A program made the position numbers and the translations under genes. A DNA stretch of 64,000 bases from Siniperca chuatsi (Eukaryota; Chordata; Actinopteri; Centrarchiformes; Sinipercidae), in contig NC_058058.1 of assembly GCF_020085105.1 (NCBI RefSeq), positions 5,170,214 to 5,234,213 of the forward strand. Direction: 5' to 3'. Below the pieces are notes generated by a model that saw only the letters and a program-made list of their open reading frames with translations, made no database searches and was not told the origin of the DNA. Shown here in pieces: positions 12,501 through 33,473 of this stretch (position 1 is its first letter; each line of letters begins with the position of its first letter).

Positions 12501-14755
12501 CAGATAAATAAGGTAAAAGTAGTGTCACATTGTTTCTGCTGCCAAAGTAGATCCTCACACACTGTGTGGGGTTGATCAGATAGACGTCATCAGGCATTAA
12601 CTATTCTATTAACAATTTCTTTCTGATTAAAGACAACAGACAGTACACTTTTTATTTCCAATTCCTATTACAAATAATAAAATAATAATAATAACAATAA
12701 ATAGTGTGAAAGCATCGACATTGTCAAGAAACCGGTTGGGGATGAAGGAAACTTTGCACAATTCAAATGCAGCTTTAATCGTCATTATTATATTTTGTGA
12801 TATATCATCTATGCCTGTGTTTGCTAAAAGAAATGGAAAACCTGGAACAGCAAAATGATTCTACTGACCTTTAAAAATATGTGTTGCTCTTTGTTACTTG
12901 TCACTATATTGTTAAGGCAGTATCTTTCCAGTGAGCTGACTGGTCAGGAGTCAGGCTCGTGACAGGTTTTGATCTGATCCTCAAGTTACCATGCTCCAGA
13001 GCAGGAAACCAGAGTTAAGCCCAGCGATAGTTGGATAACCCACTAATCTCACTCCGTGGTACAGGCCCCAGGTGTCACGGCTGCGTACCTTCAGGTTGAC
13101 CTGGATGACTTTGTCAAACTGATCCTCCTCCATGTTGAGCAGGAAGTCGTCCTGGGTGATGCCTGCTGCGTTCACACACACCGAGGGAGGCTGAAAGTAA
13201 TGAGTCTGGGAGGGAGAGGCGGACATTAACTGTTGACAGAAAAGAAAGATGGGGGGAAAGAAAACATGCAGGAGTCCCAGCAGCATTCGAACATATAGTT
13301 CGGAATGGAAAGACAGTGTTTCTCTGCACCTGTATACTTGTGACCAGCTTCTTTACACTCTCTTTTGACGACACGTCCACCACAGCCGCCATGTGACCCT
13401 GTCCTCTGAGGTCACTCTGCAGGCTCCCCAGGGTCTCGTCGGCCGACTCCTCGCTGATGTCAGCGACCACCACGGAGGCGCCCTCAGAGGCGAAGCGCTG
13501 ACACACCGCCCGTCCGATCCCACTGCCTCCTCCTGGGTGGGAAGAGAGCAGCATAAAGTCAGAGTGGCACCCGAGCAGGACAGCATGTGGCGGCCAAAAC
13601 ACTGCAGCTTGCCTCATGAATTTAAGGTTTCAGAGGGAAGACCAGTGAGCCAGGAGTTCCTCTCTGGATATATTAGATCGGAAGAAGGTCAATCAAGGAG
13701 GACGAGCTAACAAACAGGACAGGAGGTGAACTTGAGCTATATATTTTCCATTTGATTAGCCCAGAGGTTCAGGCCTCCGTGTGCAATTAACATCCATTAG
13801 CTCCATTTGCACCTCTTTGCTTCAGTCTTGCACAACCACCGATTTTGCCAACATTTATCATTTTAACTACACTGATCTGTTTTGTGTGTTTGCATTGTAT
13901 ACTGGTGTTATTCCGCCTCCCTGCAAACTGAACTTCCAGTAACCAAAACTCGAGTTAAAGAAACGTTTCTACCCCAAAGAGCATCAGCTTCCACTGTTTG
14001 CTGTTGGAAATTTAACAGGACAAATGATGATTGATCATTTATATTACAGCTGAAATGTTTATAATCAACTAGCCAATCGGAAGAAAATTCATCAGCAACT
14101 ATTTTGATCATTGATTTTATTCATTTATTAAGCAATAATGCTGAACAGTCACTGGTTGCTGCCTCTCTGTGTTTTATATGATTGTAAAGAGAATATCTTT
14201 GGGTTTGGGACTTTTTTTTGTCACTTCAAGATATTGATTCTGAGACATTTGGTCACATTTTCACTATTTTCAGGCATTTTATAGACAAAACGATGAATCC
14301 AGAAAATAATAATCGACAGATAAAACATTGTAGTTGCAGCTCTAATCAATATTATATATGACTCAGACCCAAAGCAACGTTTCCATAGGTTTTAGTTTTA
14401 CTTTCACTCTAGGTTCAGATTATTGACCTTAATCAGAGCCAGGCGGTACTACTGTTTGAATGTCGTGGATCAGAGATTTAACTCGCTAAAGCCAAACCCA
14501 AAAGCTCGCTAACTGGTTGTGAGTTAGTAGAAAAACCTGGGCCTAAAGTACTTTACCAAACTTCCACAAGGTTACTCAAGAGTAGGATGGTTTAAACAGG
14601 AAAACGGACAGATTGACGCACAACGCTAGAGACAAACAGCATCCCGAACGCGTTTCTGTATTTATATAACTGTACACACTGAATGATGCATGGTAAAATA
14701 CAAACTTACCAGTGACCAGTGTCAACCTTGATATAAGCCTTGTGGCAGCCGCCAT
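9536..14755 (-). CDS. hsd17b8: 17-beta-hydroxysteroid dehydrogenase 8 (short-chain dehydrogenase)
   Basis: NAD-dependent short-chain dehydrogenase. In mammals the HSD17B8 protein is mitochondrial, oxidises estradiol, and pairs with CBR4 as the 3-ketoacyl-ACP reductase of mitochondrial fatty-acid synthesis. Nine exons, in transcript order: 14755-14710, 13532-13330, 13190-13089, 11953-11858, 11427-11342, 11263-11179, 10289-10247, 9834-9760, 9555-9536. All phases agree and give 251 residues (human 261). Motifs: cofactor site TGGGSGIG at residues 15-22, NAAG at 90-93, and a catalytic triad of Ser145, Tyr158 and Lys162 in [14 protein letters not shown]. The C-terminus is ASIEVTGGLFIG. The start ATG lies in GCCGCCATGATGG on the plus strand, followed by a short basic N-terminus suited to mitochondrial import. 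Intron 1 carries a MITE. The gene is intact, with no frameshift. Confidence 0.95.
10002..10042. repeat. ATA/AAT trinucleotide microsatellite
   Basis: A run of ATA units with a few interruptions lies in the last-but-one intron region of hsd17b8, between the exons at 9760-9834 and 10247-10289. Confidence 0.85.
14044..14345. mobile_element. MITE in hsd17b8 intron 1
   Basis: The right end reads CATTGTAGTTGCAGCTCTAA, whose inverse TTAGAGCTGCAACTACAATG resembles the left end TTACAGCTGAAATG. The interior has motifs typical of a very abundant teleost MITE (ATCGATTA-like blocks, a TTTTTTTTGTCA tract, and CATTTTATAGACAAA, related to the usual ATTTTATAGACCAAA). The ends are eroded and I could not define a clean target-site duplication. 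Confidence 0.6.
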
Positions 14756-15000
14756 GATGGTTTGTTGCCTGTGTTTTTGTAGTTCTCGGTTTGGCCACTA
14801 GATGGCGCCGTGACACCGCGGGAGTTGTGTTTTCCACGGTAGTTTTTTTTAAAAAAGTATAAAGGCAGCAGAAACTGGAAAAACATTAACTTTAGCTACT
14901 CTGTTTGGTTAACGAAGACTGTGGCATTAAAGGATATTTAAATATATAGCCCCAAATTCTGGTTTAGGTAGCACTAAATGAAAGAAAGAAAAAAGTCAAC
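14756..15000 (-). promoter_or_regulatory. hsd17b8 upstream region with CTCF-like motif
   Basis: The start codon of hsd17b8 is at 14755. At 14795-14808, about 40 bases upstream, CCACTAGATGGCGC matches the CTCF core consensus CCASYAGRKGGCRS at every position. No TATA box was evident. The role is inferred from motif alone. Confidence 0.5.
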
Positions 15001-16319
15001 ATTAAGTTTGCATACTTTACTGACGCTGACCACAAAAGTAAAATTGTAACGTTATATTAATAAAAAAGCAGCTTTCGCATTTATCTATTTCCATGCACTG
15101 CGACATGTTGCATAATAAAATGTAACCATAACAGCCGGCATCAGTCATAAGAGGCACAGAGCGTAATCTCACGTCTATTGTAAACGTTTTATTTTGAAAG
15201 TCTTCACCGGATGTTTCACTGTAACGAACGATTAGAGATCACTAATTAGTTTTAAGCAAGTAAAAAATACTTTACCCAACTTGCAAATATTCATGAGTCA
15301 AGTGTACGTTTGTGATCTAAGACTGAGTCTGATAACAAAAGTGTTAGATCAAAGACAATACTTAGCTAAAACAAAGCTTTTGTATCATGTATTCATCTAT
15401 ATGTATTATATTATATTGCATTTTAAATAATACATTTAGTAATATGAGTTGTTTGGATGATACTTATTACGTTTTTCTGTCATATATGTCTTTTGGTTTT
15501 GATTTATAACTCTCATTTCTTTTGGTCTTTCATTAGGTGGCTATAATTAAAACTAAACAAACAAAAACTCAGTCTATGTCTTCACAAGTTTCATGGAGCA
15601 GAAATTTGGCAGTAACAGTAGTTGTCACTAAACCCCCAGTGGCTGAACTCTTCTGTATTCGTCTGCAGAACAGGAGAGAGCTCAGTGTTTCGACTGAGCT
15701 CTATTGTCGCTGCCAAGATCTGATCCTGTTGCTTAGTAACTTCTGACTTTGCTTCATCTGACTTTCACAGAATTATCTTGCCACAGGATTTTATGGAAAA
15801 TGAGCATTTGCACGAATGAAAGTATAACCAAGTTAAACTCCTTCTGAAGAATACGAGACAAAGTAAACTGAAAATATGCTGAAAATGCTATAATATTATA
15901 TCAAAACTTTACAGTGTGTACAATGCACGTAGTATAAGTATGTATATACATCACACTTACATATATATGTGGCACAAGACATGCAGTGATGAAAGATCTA
16001 CCGACTATATGCAGACAGCAGACACTCATACAGATACACAGCAGGCACGCAGACTTCTTAATTTATATTAAAAAGTGCAATACAACATCCAGTCATGTCT
16101 TCATATGTCATGCCTGTCAGCAGTATTACTAAATCAATATAAAAGGCATTCCAAATATTAAATATGAGTAAAAGATTTTGTCTAAATTAAAAGTGCTGGT
16201 ACTCCCACCATTAACTGTGTTTAAAGACCTACTTTATAACTGTGATATTACACAATGTCATACCTTCAGGTTTAAAACTTTAAATGTGGCAATAGATTAC
16301 AAAAGAGCAGTTATGTTCC
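15001..16319. other. Intergenic sequence, no gene seen
   Basis: AT-rich sequence between the hsd17b8 promoter and a LINE remnant. No exon, RNA gene or clear repeat was recognised. An open frame at 15537-15746 has no family resemblance and no splice context. Confidence 0.6.
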
Positions 16320-17095
16320 AAACTTTATTTATAGAGCACTTATCAAAACAAAGTACAAAGTGCTTCACAACAAGAGAAATAAAATATCACAGTGAATGAC
16401 GAAATAGAAAGAAATAAAATACATAAAATACAAAAAAAGCAATAAAATAAACAGCCAGTTCAGGTAAAATCAGGATCTGCTTTCAGATAAAAATGTGTTT
16501 TGAGAAGAGACTTAAACAAAGACACTGACTCAGACAACCTAATATCTTCAGGCAAGTTGTTCCAGAGCCTCGGGGCCCTGATAGCAAAAGCTCTGTCCCC
16601 CTTAGTTTTCATCCTGGACTCAGGAACAGACAGGAGACCCTCGCCCAAAGATCTCAAACTATGTGAAGGTTCATAAGGGATTACAAGGTCTAAAATATAA
16701 TCTGGAGCCAGGCCATGAAGAGCCTTAAAAGTAATCAACAAGATCTTAAAATCAATCCTAAAACCGACAGGGAGCCAATGTAAAGAGGCTGAAACAGGTG
16801 TGATGTGGTCGTACTTCTTGGTCCTGGTTAACAGCCGAGCAGCTGAGTTCTGTACAGTCTGCAGTCTGTCAAAGTTTTTTGATTAAGACAAGTGAACAGG
16901 CTGTTACAATAATCGAGGCGTGAGGAGATAAAAGCATGCACAACAGTTTCTGCATCACTAAGATTTAGAATAGATTGGATTTTTGCATTGTTTCTGAGGT
17001 GATAAAAACATGATTGGACAGTTAAGCTTAGTGATATGTTGCTCAAAACAAAAATTGTTATCAAACAGGACACCAAGATTCAGATCCTGTCTTCT
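16320..17095 (-). mobile_element. 5'-truncated non-LTR retrotransposon (LINE) fragment
   Basis: On the minus strand the sequence reads through the C-terminal end of a LINE reverse-transcriptase ORF. Recognisable pieces are FISSRLDYCNSLF near 16930-16900, a HITPVSASLHWLPV-like block near 16790, and FKALHGLAPDYI, GDRAFAIRAPRLWNNLP and LFKSLLKTHF between 16740 and 16460. It ends in a 3' tail containing AAGCACTTTGTACTTTG and TATAAATAAAGTTT. Frame breaks near 16830-16850 show it is dead. The tail and ORF style suggest the L2/CR1 group. This is a genomic fossil with no link to the host genes. Confidence 0.85.
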
Positions 17096-17880
17096 AATGT
17101 TTGATCTGCGTTTTTTTTTTTGCTCCAAAAGCCATCCAGCACATCTCCACCATCTCCCACCTGTCCTGCAGGTATGTGACAGCAGTCCAGGAACAAATGG
17201 GTGAGGGTTAGGACGGGCTGTGCAGGAACTACAGGAAGGTTTTCATTGTAGTGTCTAACCAACGACAGAGATGCAGCTCAACAGGGACACAGACGGGGGA
17301 TTCACGAAGCTTTTTCTCCTCTCCACAGATATTATTAGAATAAACATGAGAGTGAAGTTAAAACAACCATCCAAACTTCACAGCGAACACGAAAGAGTCA
17401 GGCGAAAGCAGTAATTATGTAATGTGCATGAAGCTCATCCAGCAGTGAAGAGTTAAATGATTTTGTTGATGGGTTTCCCAAAACCAGCTTGTTCATGTTT
17501 GTTTTAACATCATTTTGCAATGTTTGCTACTGATGCATCAGCAATTTAAACGCTATAACTACGATCGTAATCACAAAACCAGCTTAATAAACCTAACGTT
17601 GATCTGATTAGCATCATTTTTAGGCGTTCTCAAGGCAACTTAAGGCAATTTACATCACAGAAAAAGGCCAGAGAGTCGCTGCCAGTTATGAATTTGAAAG
17701 AAATGTGGAGTTTATAATTTAATATTTCAAAAAAGGAAAAGAAGAAAAAGAGAGAAAGAACAGGAACTGGGCTGAATCTCAATTACTGTCTCTTGCAATA
17801 GTTTACTGTATATATTAATACATTGTTAACAGTAAATATAACATAGTATAAACATCCTCATTGCTAGACTTGTTTGATTA

Positions 17881-18196
17881 CTTATATTATTACATTGTAT
17901 TATACCATACTGTACTTATCAACCTATAAATCCACTTTCGTACTTTACACTTATTTTAGCTTTTATACTTTATATCCACTTTTGTACTTAATTGATCTTA
18001 GCTGTATTAAAGTGTATTATATTTTGATTTGCACATCTCTTATTTCTTGCTAGAAATAATTGTCTCGTTGCAGACTATTATTATTTCTATTTCTATCCTA
18101 TTAGTACTTCTCTTCCTGTGTGCACTGACGTGACAGTGAGCAGCTGTAACGAGAGAGCTTCCCCTCGGGGATCAATAAAGTTTTTCTGATTCTGAG
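17881..18196 (+). repeat. Dispersed retroelement tail, copy 1
   Basis: Shares a long stretch with the copies at 33241 and 54780: a TACTTTACACTTATTTTA block, TACTTCTCTTCCTGT, GCACTGACGTGACAGTGAG, and a terminal GGGGATCAATAAAGT then TTCTGATTCTGA. The ATCAATAAAGT end followed by short TCTGA repeats looks like the 3' end of a non-LTR element or its SINE derivative. The family name is not determined. Confidence 0.75.
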
Positions 18197-18269
18197 CTCA
18201 GTATGTTCCTAAAATTACATCATCTGTAAATAAAATATCCCCCCAGTCAGTGAAAAGATGAACATGTCT

Positions 18270-20309
18270 CAGTTTATTTATGTACAGATGTTCAGATGAA
18301 ATGATGGAGTCAAGTACAGAGGCATTTACATTTCTGACAAACTTCAGAAAAGTTAAGACTGACAACTCTGGAGTATTTTGTTTTAGAACAGTAGCCCGAG
18401 AGACAAAGAAAAAGCTTGACTAAGTTACTGAAGGAAAAACAAAAACATGCTCAAAGATTGAGACTGTAAAATATGTACACTTCTACAATCCTGACAGTTA
18501 ATCTGTGCATATTTCATAGAGCAGACTTCGATTAAAAAGCTTTTGATTACTTTCAGTATTATGAAAAAAAAAAAAAAAAGTATCTCCATTCAAATTCCTT
18601 CTAAATAAATAATTAGTTTCAAACATACAATACTCCAATCTCAAGCCATAGGTGATTTTAAAAGAACAGAAATGATACACACTTTACCTAAAAATGACAA
18701 AATTGTTTAGTAGTACCACCAAACAAACAGTGCATTGTTATTACTCACAACATTAAACCATCTCTTTTGTTTACTGGTTAAACTGGCTGCTGGATCCCAA
18801 AATGTTAAAAGCCACTTCCATGTTTTCACCAACACATTGCTTTTCTTACCTGCCAAACTTCCCAACCTGGTATTACTAATGTTTTTAAAAATCACACAAA
18901 TAAGTAAACTTAAACAAAACTCAGTTAATACAGAAAATAAAACTTTCAGCTGCCATAGATCTCAAAGGCCAAATTGTTTCAAAGACAAAGCATTTGCTTT
19001 TGTGACACCATGGTGTTAAGAAGTGATGGCCCATGGGAAATCAACCCAAAATGCTTCACCTACTTGAATAAAATATTAAAATGTAAGAACCAGCAAAAAC
19101 TTCTTCTTGCAACTTCAAATACTCAAGTCTAGTCAGATGTTTTGTGCCTCGAGTCAAACAGACCTGAACACCAAAATAAATCAAAAGAACCAAGATGTTA
19201 TTTGGGCACAGGTGAGTGGACAAGACACGTCCTCACAATTTATTAGCAGATTGGTCACAAGAAGAAAAAAGCAACACGTTTACAGAGACATGGATGAAAA
19301 AATAATAATAGACAGCACACATGGGAACAGAAATATTTATGTATAAACTGATGTGTAACTATGTCATATTTCTGTACAGTGGCCAACCCTTTCAAACAAG
19401 TACATGAGTACACAAGGATGCAGTAAAGTAGTACATAAGTATGCAGATGTTTGTCAGCTCCTCTGTATTGCATGCATTCTACTGAACCAAGGTGCTTCTG
19501 CGTGCAGACTGATTTTCAACGCCTGCGTCAAAACTATGAGAACTTCACAAGGCTGCACTTGTGGTGCCGGATCTCGCACTCGCACGTGTGCATGCAAACA
19601 CATATGTGACACATTCATGCAGGCATACACACATACATACATACACACACACACATACATACACACACACACACACACACACGTTTCCCCTCTACCTTCT
19701 GTCACTCAAGAAAAAAAATTAAACAAAAACTAAAACAACTCCGCCCACACCAGTTCATCTTTCCCAGAATGAGGGAATAAATTAGCTCCATAAAATGCTT
19801 CTTTATAAAAGAAAAATAGATATTTATATAACTGTACACCTTATCTATACAGCATAAAGACAGGGAGCACGGGAAGAAGGGAAATTATCTCCAGAAATAA
19901 GACAGATTCTGGCTCTAGCACCCTTATCCCTCCAACGCATGCGGCACTCTTCTCCTTTTTTCCCCAGGAGATGGATCATCCCCCGCTCTGCCCAACAAGG
20001 CCAGTTCTCCAGAGAACAGCAGGATTTTACAATGAGTCCCCTTCTTTCCTTCCATTCACCCATCCTCAACGTTTCTGCGTCCAGGACAGGATCGGATGAA
20101 TGAGCTGAGCAAAGGAGAAAGCCCCATCTCTCTCTTTCTTGGTTTGACACTTCGAGTCGAGTCGGACCAGTTCTGCCTAGCTCTGGTCTCGTCTGATCCG
20201 TCCTGCGGCTCCATCGTCAGTAGCTCTACTACAGTTCAGTCCACTCGGTGGGAAAGCAACACACCAAGGGTCCCTCACATGACCCTTTCATATGGAAACT
20301 CTCTGCCTC
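18270..20309 (-). other. Probable brd2 3' UTR
   Basis: No coding exon lies between the brd2 stop codon (20310) and the retroelement tail ending at 18196. A minus-strand AATAAA near 18270-18276 could terminate a 2 kb 3' UTR. The stretch contains a CATA/CA microsatellite at about 19628-19681. UTR assignment is inferred from position, not from transcript evidence. Confidence 0.45.
19628..19681. repeat. CATA/CA compound microsatellite
   Basis: Alternating CATA and CA units form about 54 bases within the presumed brd2 3' UTR. Confidence 0.85.
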
Positions 20310-29154
<8,845 letters not shown>

Positions 29155-29800
29155 CAGGATGGATCCGGATTCTGTTTTTAGCTAGACTCAGACCTGGATC
29201 CGTCTCTGTTCGTCAGTTTTCTCCGCTCCCCGCCACTGCGAGCTCCTTTAATCTGCTTCGTTGAAATGGCGACGATGCGACTACACCCGTTCTTTTATAG
29301 ATCGACCATTCACCCTATTGGATAGACTGCCCCAAAATGTTCACGCCCTCTAACTTTCTATTCGCTGCTTGCAATGTCCGTCAAAGTCACCACACCCCTA
29401 GCTACTGAGTCTTTAATAGCAATCTTTCGGCCCAACCCATTCGCAAGTTCTTGCTGTCCGTCAAGGAAATTGGACAATACTATTGGCCCAGCCTATTCAG
29501 TATTACAGAAACGCCGTCTGTAACTGCCTCCTCCATATAAAACTGTACAAAATGCTAAGGTACCGAATCCACCCTCCTCCTTATCATATTACATTACGTC
29601 AACGTGTGCAAAGCGACGGCAGGGATTGGTCAAAATGGTTGTAACGCGGGCTTCCAGGATAAATACCAAGAAGCCTATTGGTTCTTCCACCAGGTCACGC
29701 GTACGCCTGAAGAGCCTCTCCCCACGAGCTCTCTACTTACCAGAACATCCGCATTTCTGTCTTTCGGAAGAGGCGCACAGCCGCCATCTTTAAGTACAGT
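29155..29800 (-). promoter_or_regulatory. brd2 promoter region with repeated CCAAT boxes and a YY1 motif
   Basis: The plus strand shows ATTGG (CCAAT on the brd2 strand) at 29317, 29469, 29482, 29625 and 29674. It also has TTACGTCA (CRE-like) near 29592 and GCCGCCATCTT at 29780-29790, a YY1-type motif. No TATA box was seen. Spaced CCAAT boxes without TATA suit a ubiquitously expressed gene. The transcription start was not located. Confidence 0.6.
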
Positions 29801-30819
29801 GACACAGAGTATTAAAGGGGAATTATTTACAATAAGTACGGTAAAACACAAGGCAAAACACACAAAACGCTACATATTTCGTTTACAAACACAACTGAAA
29901 TAAGTAGCGTCCATCTGCTGCAGAAAAAGGCCACCATTTGAGAACTCACAGCCAAACAAGGCCTCCATGGCCCACAAACACTGACAGCAATCATAGACTG
30001 TAAAAAACGACAACAATGTAGTACTGGGATCAAGTCCAAACTTACAATTCTAACTGAATGTATAAAAGGTGAGGCTGTAAGTTAGCCCCTACTTACTTCA
30101 ACGAACAATGAAAAGACCACACCTAGACAACTTACCATTATCCACTGAATGACACAGCAGTTTTCCTCACTCAGCTCAGACTACATTTGAGTAAAGGCTG
30201 CTTTTACCCAACTAATCAGACGATCACATTCAGAATAGCGTGGATTAAAGTAAAAAAAAAAAAGGTAAATCACAAGGAACATTTATATAGGTTTGAAAAC
30301 ACAAATACCATACCTGAGTTTTGAGTTTACAAACGAGAGTAAACCAGAACTACATATATACACACACACACACACATACATAAAAAAGGTTAAAATTACA
30401 ACAGTTATCAAATTAGTCACTTTACAAAATTCTTATCTTTAAAAAGCGACCGACACTCACTCGACAACCACCCAAAATGGTTACCTAACCACATGCGCCC
30501 ATCCCCCACACCAAGGTTACAAATTCCCTACAATGTCACTCAAATAAACGGTGGAAAGTAACACCAACGTTAGATCCATACAATATTATATATATATATA
30601 TATTACTAAAGTTTTGAAAACTTTACGCTGTAAAAACACAAACTGGACTTCGGTTAAAAAGGAAGTTCAATTAGGCTGAGAAAAGACAAAGAAATACATA
30701 TTTTCAAAGTACGATATTTAAAAAAAAAAAAAGACCTTGAATTTAAAATGAATACAAACTGGTAAATCCCCAAAAATAAAAAAAACATAATGCGAGACCT
30801 TTCTTCAAATAATCTTCTT
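29801..30819. other. brd2 upstream non-coding sequence
   Basis: No exon recognised. It contains a CA microsatellite at about 30358-30376, a TA run at about 30585-30603 and A-rich tracts near 30250 and 30720. Confidence 0.6.
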
Positions 30820-31200
30820 GTCCTCCACCTCGATACTTTTTAACCAACACATTTCCCTCAAACATGTCCGCCTTCTTCCCCGTTCACGAGCTGGTGGGGG
30901 AGGGGGAGTCATGTGATGAAATAAGCCTAAACGCACTGTTTATCAAAAGTTGAACACGTGGCAATCCGCAAAAAAACCGCAATAAAACGCATCCACGGCG
31001 CATCCTTTCATAAAAAACGTCCCCCTCCATATCCACATCCTGTGATTTATACAAAGTAATACGCTCGGATTTGGTGATAAAGTTGGCAAAATATCCGAAC
31101 AAAGAGCATACTTTCCGCTGGTTTTGGCTCGCTCCGATTGGTCAAGCTTGACCACGTGACGAAAACGATTTTAGTATGATTGATTGCGCTATTTCCCCAA
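30820..31200 (-). promoter_or_regulatory. Possible second upstream promoter or enhancer (E-box, CCAAT)
   Basis: Contains two palindromic E-boxes CACGTG at 30955-30960 and 31153-31158 and a reverse CCAAT at 31136-31141, with more CpG dinucleotides than the flanks. It lies 1.7-2 kb upstream of the brd2 start codon. It could be a distal brd2 promoter. There is no transcript evidence. Confidence 0.35.
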
Positions 31201-31326
31201 ACTTCCTCCGTTGTAATCCGTTTATGATCGCAATAATCCTTTACAGCTCGTGTGCAGTTTCCCAGTTTGTCTCAAAATGGTTAGAAATGTCTGTTTTCTC
31301 CAGATGACGCTTGCTGTCGAGCTCAG

Positions 31327-31352
31327 TGTGTGTGTGTGTGTGTGTGTGTGTT
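31327..31352. repeat. GT dinucleotide microsatellite
   Basis: An uninterrupted run of GT units. A run of nine Gs follows at about 31447. Confidence 0.9.
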
Positions 31353-31678
31353 GCAACACGGAGCACTGCGCATGCGTCCCCGCCATGAAGACGCTTTGCC
31401 AACGATGCACTGAGAATGAAAGAGGCCGATCTAAGAGCAGTTTCGTGGGGGGGGGGGTTCATATGGTAAATGCGGATATCCCACTTTTGAGTGTTCCCTG
31501 GAAAAGAGGTGGGATTCATTCAGCTGCAGACGAACTGACGAGTGTTGGTTTCCAGATTAAAGCAGGAAGAAGGAGATAAACACACAGGCCTCAGGTTTTG
31601 TGCTTCATGCTTTTGACTGAAAGAGGCTTTTCAGAATAGAATAATTTTTGTTATTTGTTCTGACCCTTGAAAAATAAG

Positions 31679-31680
<2 letters not shown>

Positions 31681-31722
<42 letters not shown>
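31681..31722. repeat. CTAT tetranucleotide microsatellite, first array
   Basis: About ten tandem CTAT units. Confidence 0.95.
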
Positions 31723-31962
31723 TACTCTGTATTTTTTGTTTTATAGAAAGACCACACACACACACATACTGAAAACACCCAACTAAGTAAACTTTTCAAC
31801 TTTCTACTCATAACTGAGTTGTTGTGGTGACAAATAAACGGGTTACTCCCATATTTCAACCATCTTTGCCTGTCTCTTACCGGACACCCTGTGGCGGGTT
31901 TCAAACCTAACCAGCAATATACTTAATGGGAGTGTGCTACCAACAGCTAACTCATCTTTTCA

Positions 31963-32027
<65 letters not shown>

Positions 32028-32028
32028 C
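31963..32028. repeat. CTAT tetranucleotide microsatellite, second array
   Basis: About sixteen tandem CTAT units in the same register and strand as the array 240 bases to the left. Confidence 0.95.
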
Positions 32029-33240
32029 CAAGAGCATTGCTGTTGATCATTTCCAGATTAAAGACACTCTCAGAAAGTTGTTTATAATTTATAAGATTTA
32101 TTTTAAAAAAAAGCAAAACATGCAAAAACATCAATACACAAACAGGGGGCACGTTGGGATGACCGTACATGTGAAGTGTTTACAGGTGACAATGAATCTC
32201 TATACATTTCTAGTAGAGCACAAACTGGTGTAATCTCAAAATTTACACTCAAGAAACTTCATAAATCAAGACGTGAAATCAAATTTTCAGAGAATCAGGT
32301 TCTGTGACTCCTTGCCAAATAAAATTTTAAACCAGTCATTTTAAATATTATTCTTGTTCGCTTTATTTGTGTTTCTAATTATAAATTTGAATCAAATCGC
32401 CGGAACTGATCTAATTTATTTATTCATTTTCAAACCTCTTTTTATTGGTGTTTTTTTTTCCCATTGTAAGCAGTACTTTCTCAAATAGTTTCAACATGTT
32501 TTTTTTTAACATACATACAAAAAATAATGGCGTATAAACATTGTGTAAATGGCAAAAACAGTAGTGAAGTGATCTGATTTAGACAACAGCCTCGTCAGGG
32601 TCTTAAATGTGCCTGTTAACTTGCTCGTATCTTCTGAAATGAAAATCTTAAAATGACTCATTACAAAAAATGTTGAGCTCAGAATCCAGGTCACATTTCG
32701 CTTTTCATTCACGTTGAAAATAGTGAATTAACTCCAGGCTGAGACCATCTGCACAAATCCATCTAATTTTTGTGTTTTCAGTTGAGACTGAGACTTGGCT
32801 CACTTTGATTATGAAGTCATTTTCTGCAGTGCATTGTGTTACCTTGAAATTATTACACAACAGCTGTGTTTTCATTGCTAGGATCAGGAAACACAGCACA
32901 GTGTTTCCTATAAAGCCATATATTTAGTGCCCAACTTCAAGAACAGGGGATGCATTTAAATTGCTTGTGTTGTTTGATTTAATCTTTTGACACTTACTTG
33001 ATTACTTCTGTGTGAGGAGTTAGAGCTCCACTACCTGTCTGCTCGCTAACACAGAACAGCCTGGTGATCTGACTGTTTGATGGCTGAGTTTGCCGCACAG
33101 CTTTTACTGTATTCAGATTGTTCGAGACCCAAACTGCATAACTCCAATGATAAAAGTGTGATTATGAGTGAAGTTACATTGAGACAAGCCTAATGTCTCC
33201 TGTCTAATCCTGTTTTTGTTTTGCAACCCATAGCACATTA

Positions 33241-33473
33241 CTTACTACTTGTATTATTACATTGTATTATTATCATCAACCGGTTGTACTTTACACTTAT
33301 TTTAATTTTATACTTATACCCACTTGGTACTTAATTTATCTGACCTGTATTATAGTGTATAATATTATTTGCTTAGTACTTCTCTTCCTGTCTGCACTGA
33401 CGTGACAGTGAGCTGCTGTAACAAAAGAGTTTCCCCTCAGGGATCAATAAAGTATTTCTGATTCTGATTCTGA
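33241..33473 (+). repeat. Dispersed retroelement tail, copy 2
   Basis: Same family as the copies at 17881 and 54780. It shows TACTTTACACTTATTTTA, TACTTCTCTTCCTGT, GCACTGACGTGACAGTGAG, GGGATCAATAAAGTATTTC and a double TCTGAT tail. Confidence 0.8.

Noticed and set aside
31681-32028. Two repeat arrays resembling a CRISPR
   Set aside because: They are simple CTAT microsatellites with no unique spacers, in a vertebrate genome.
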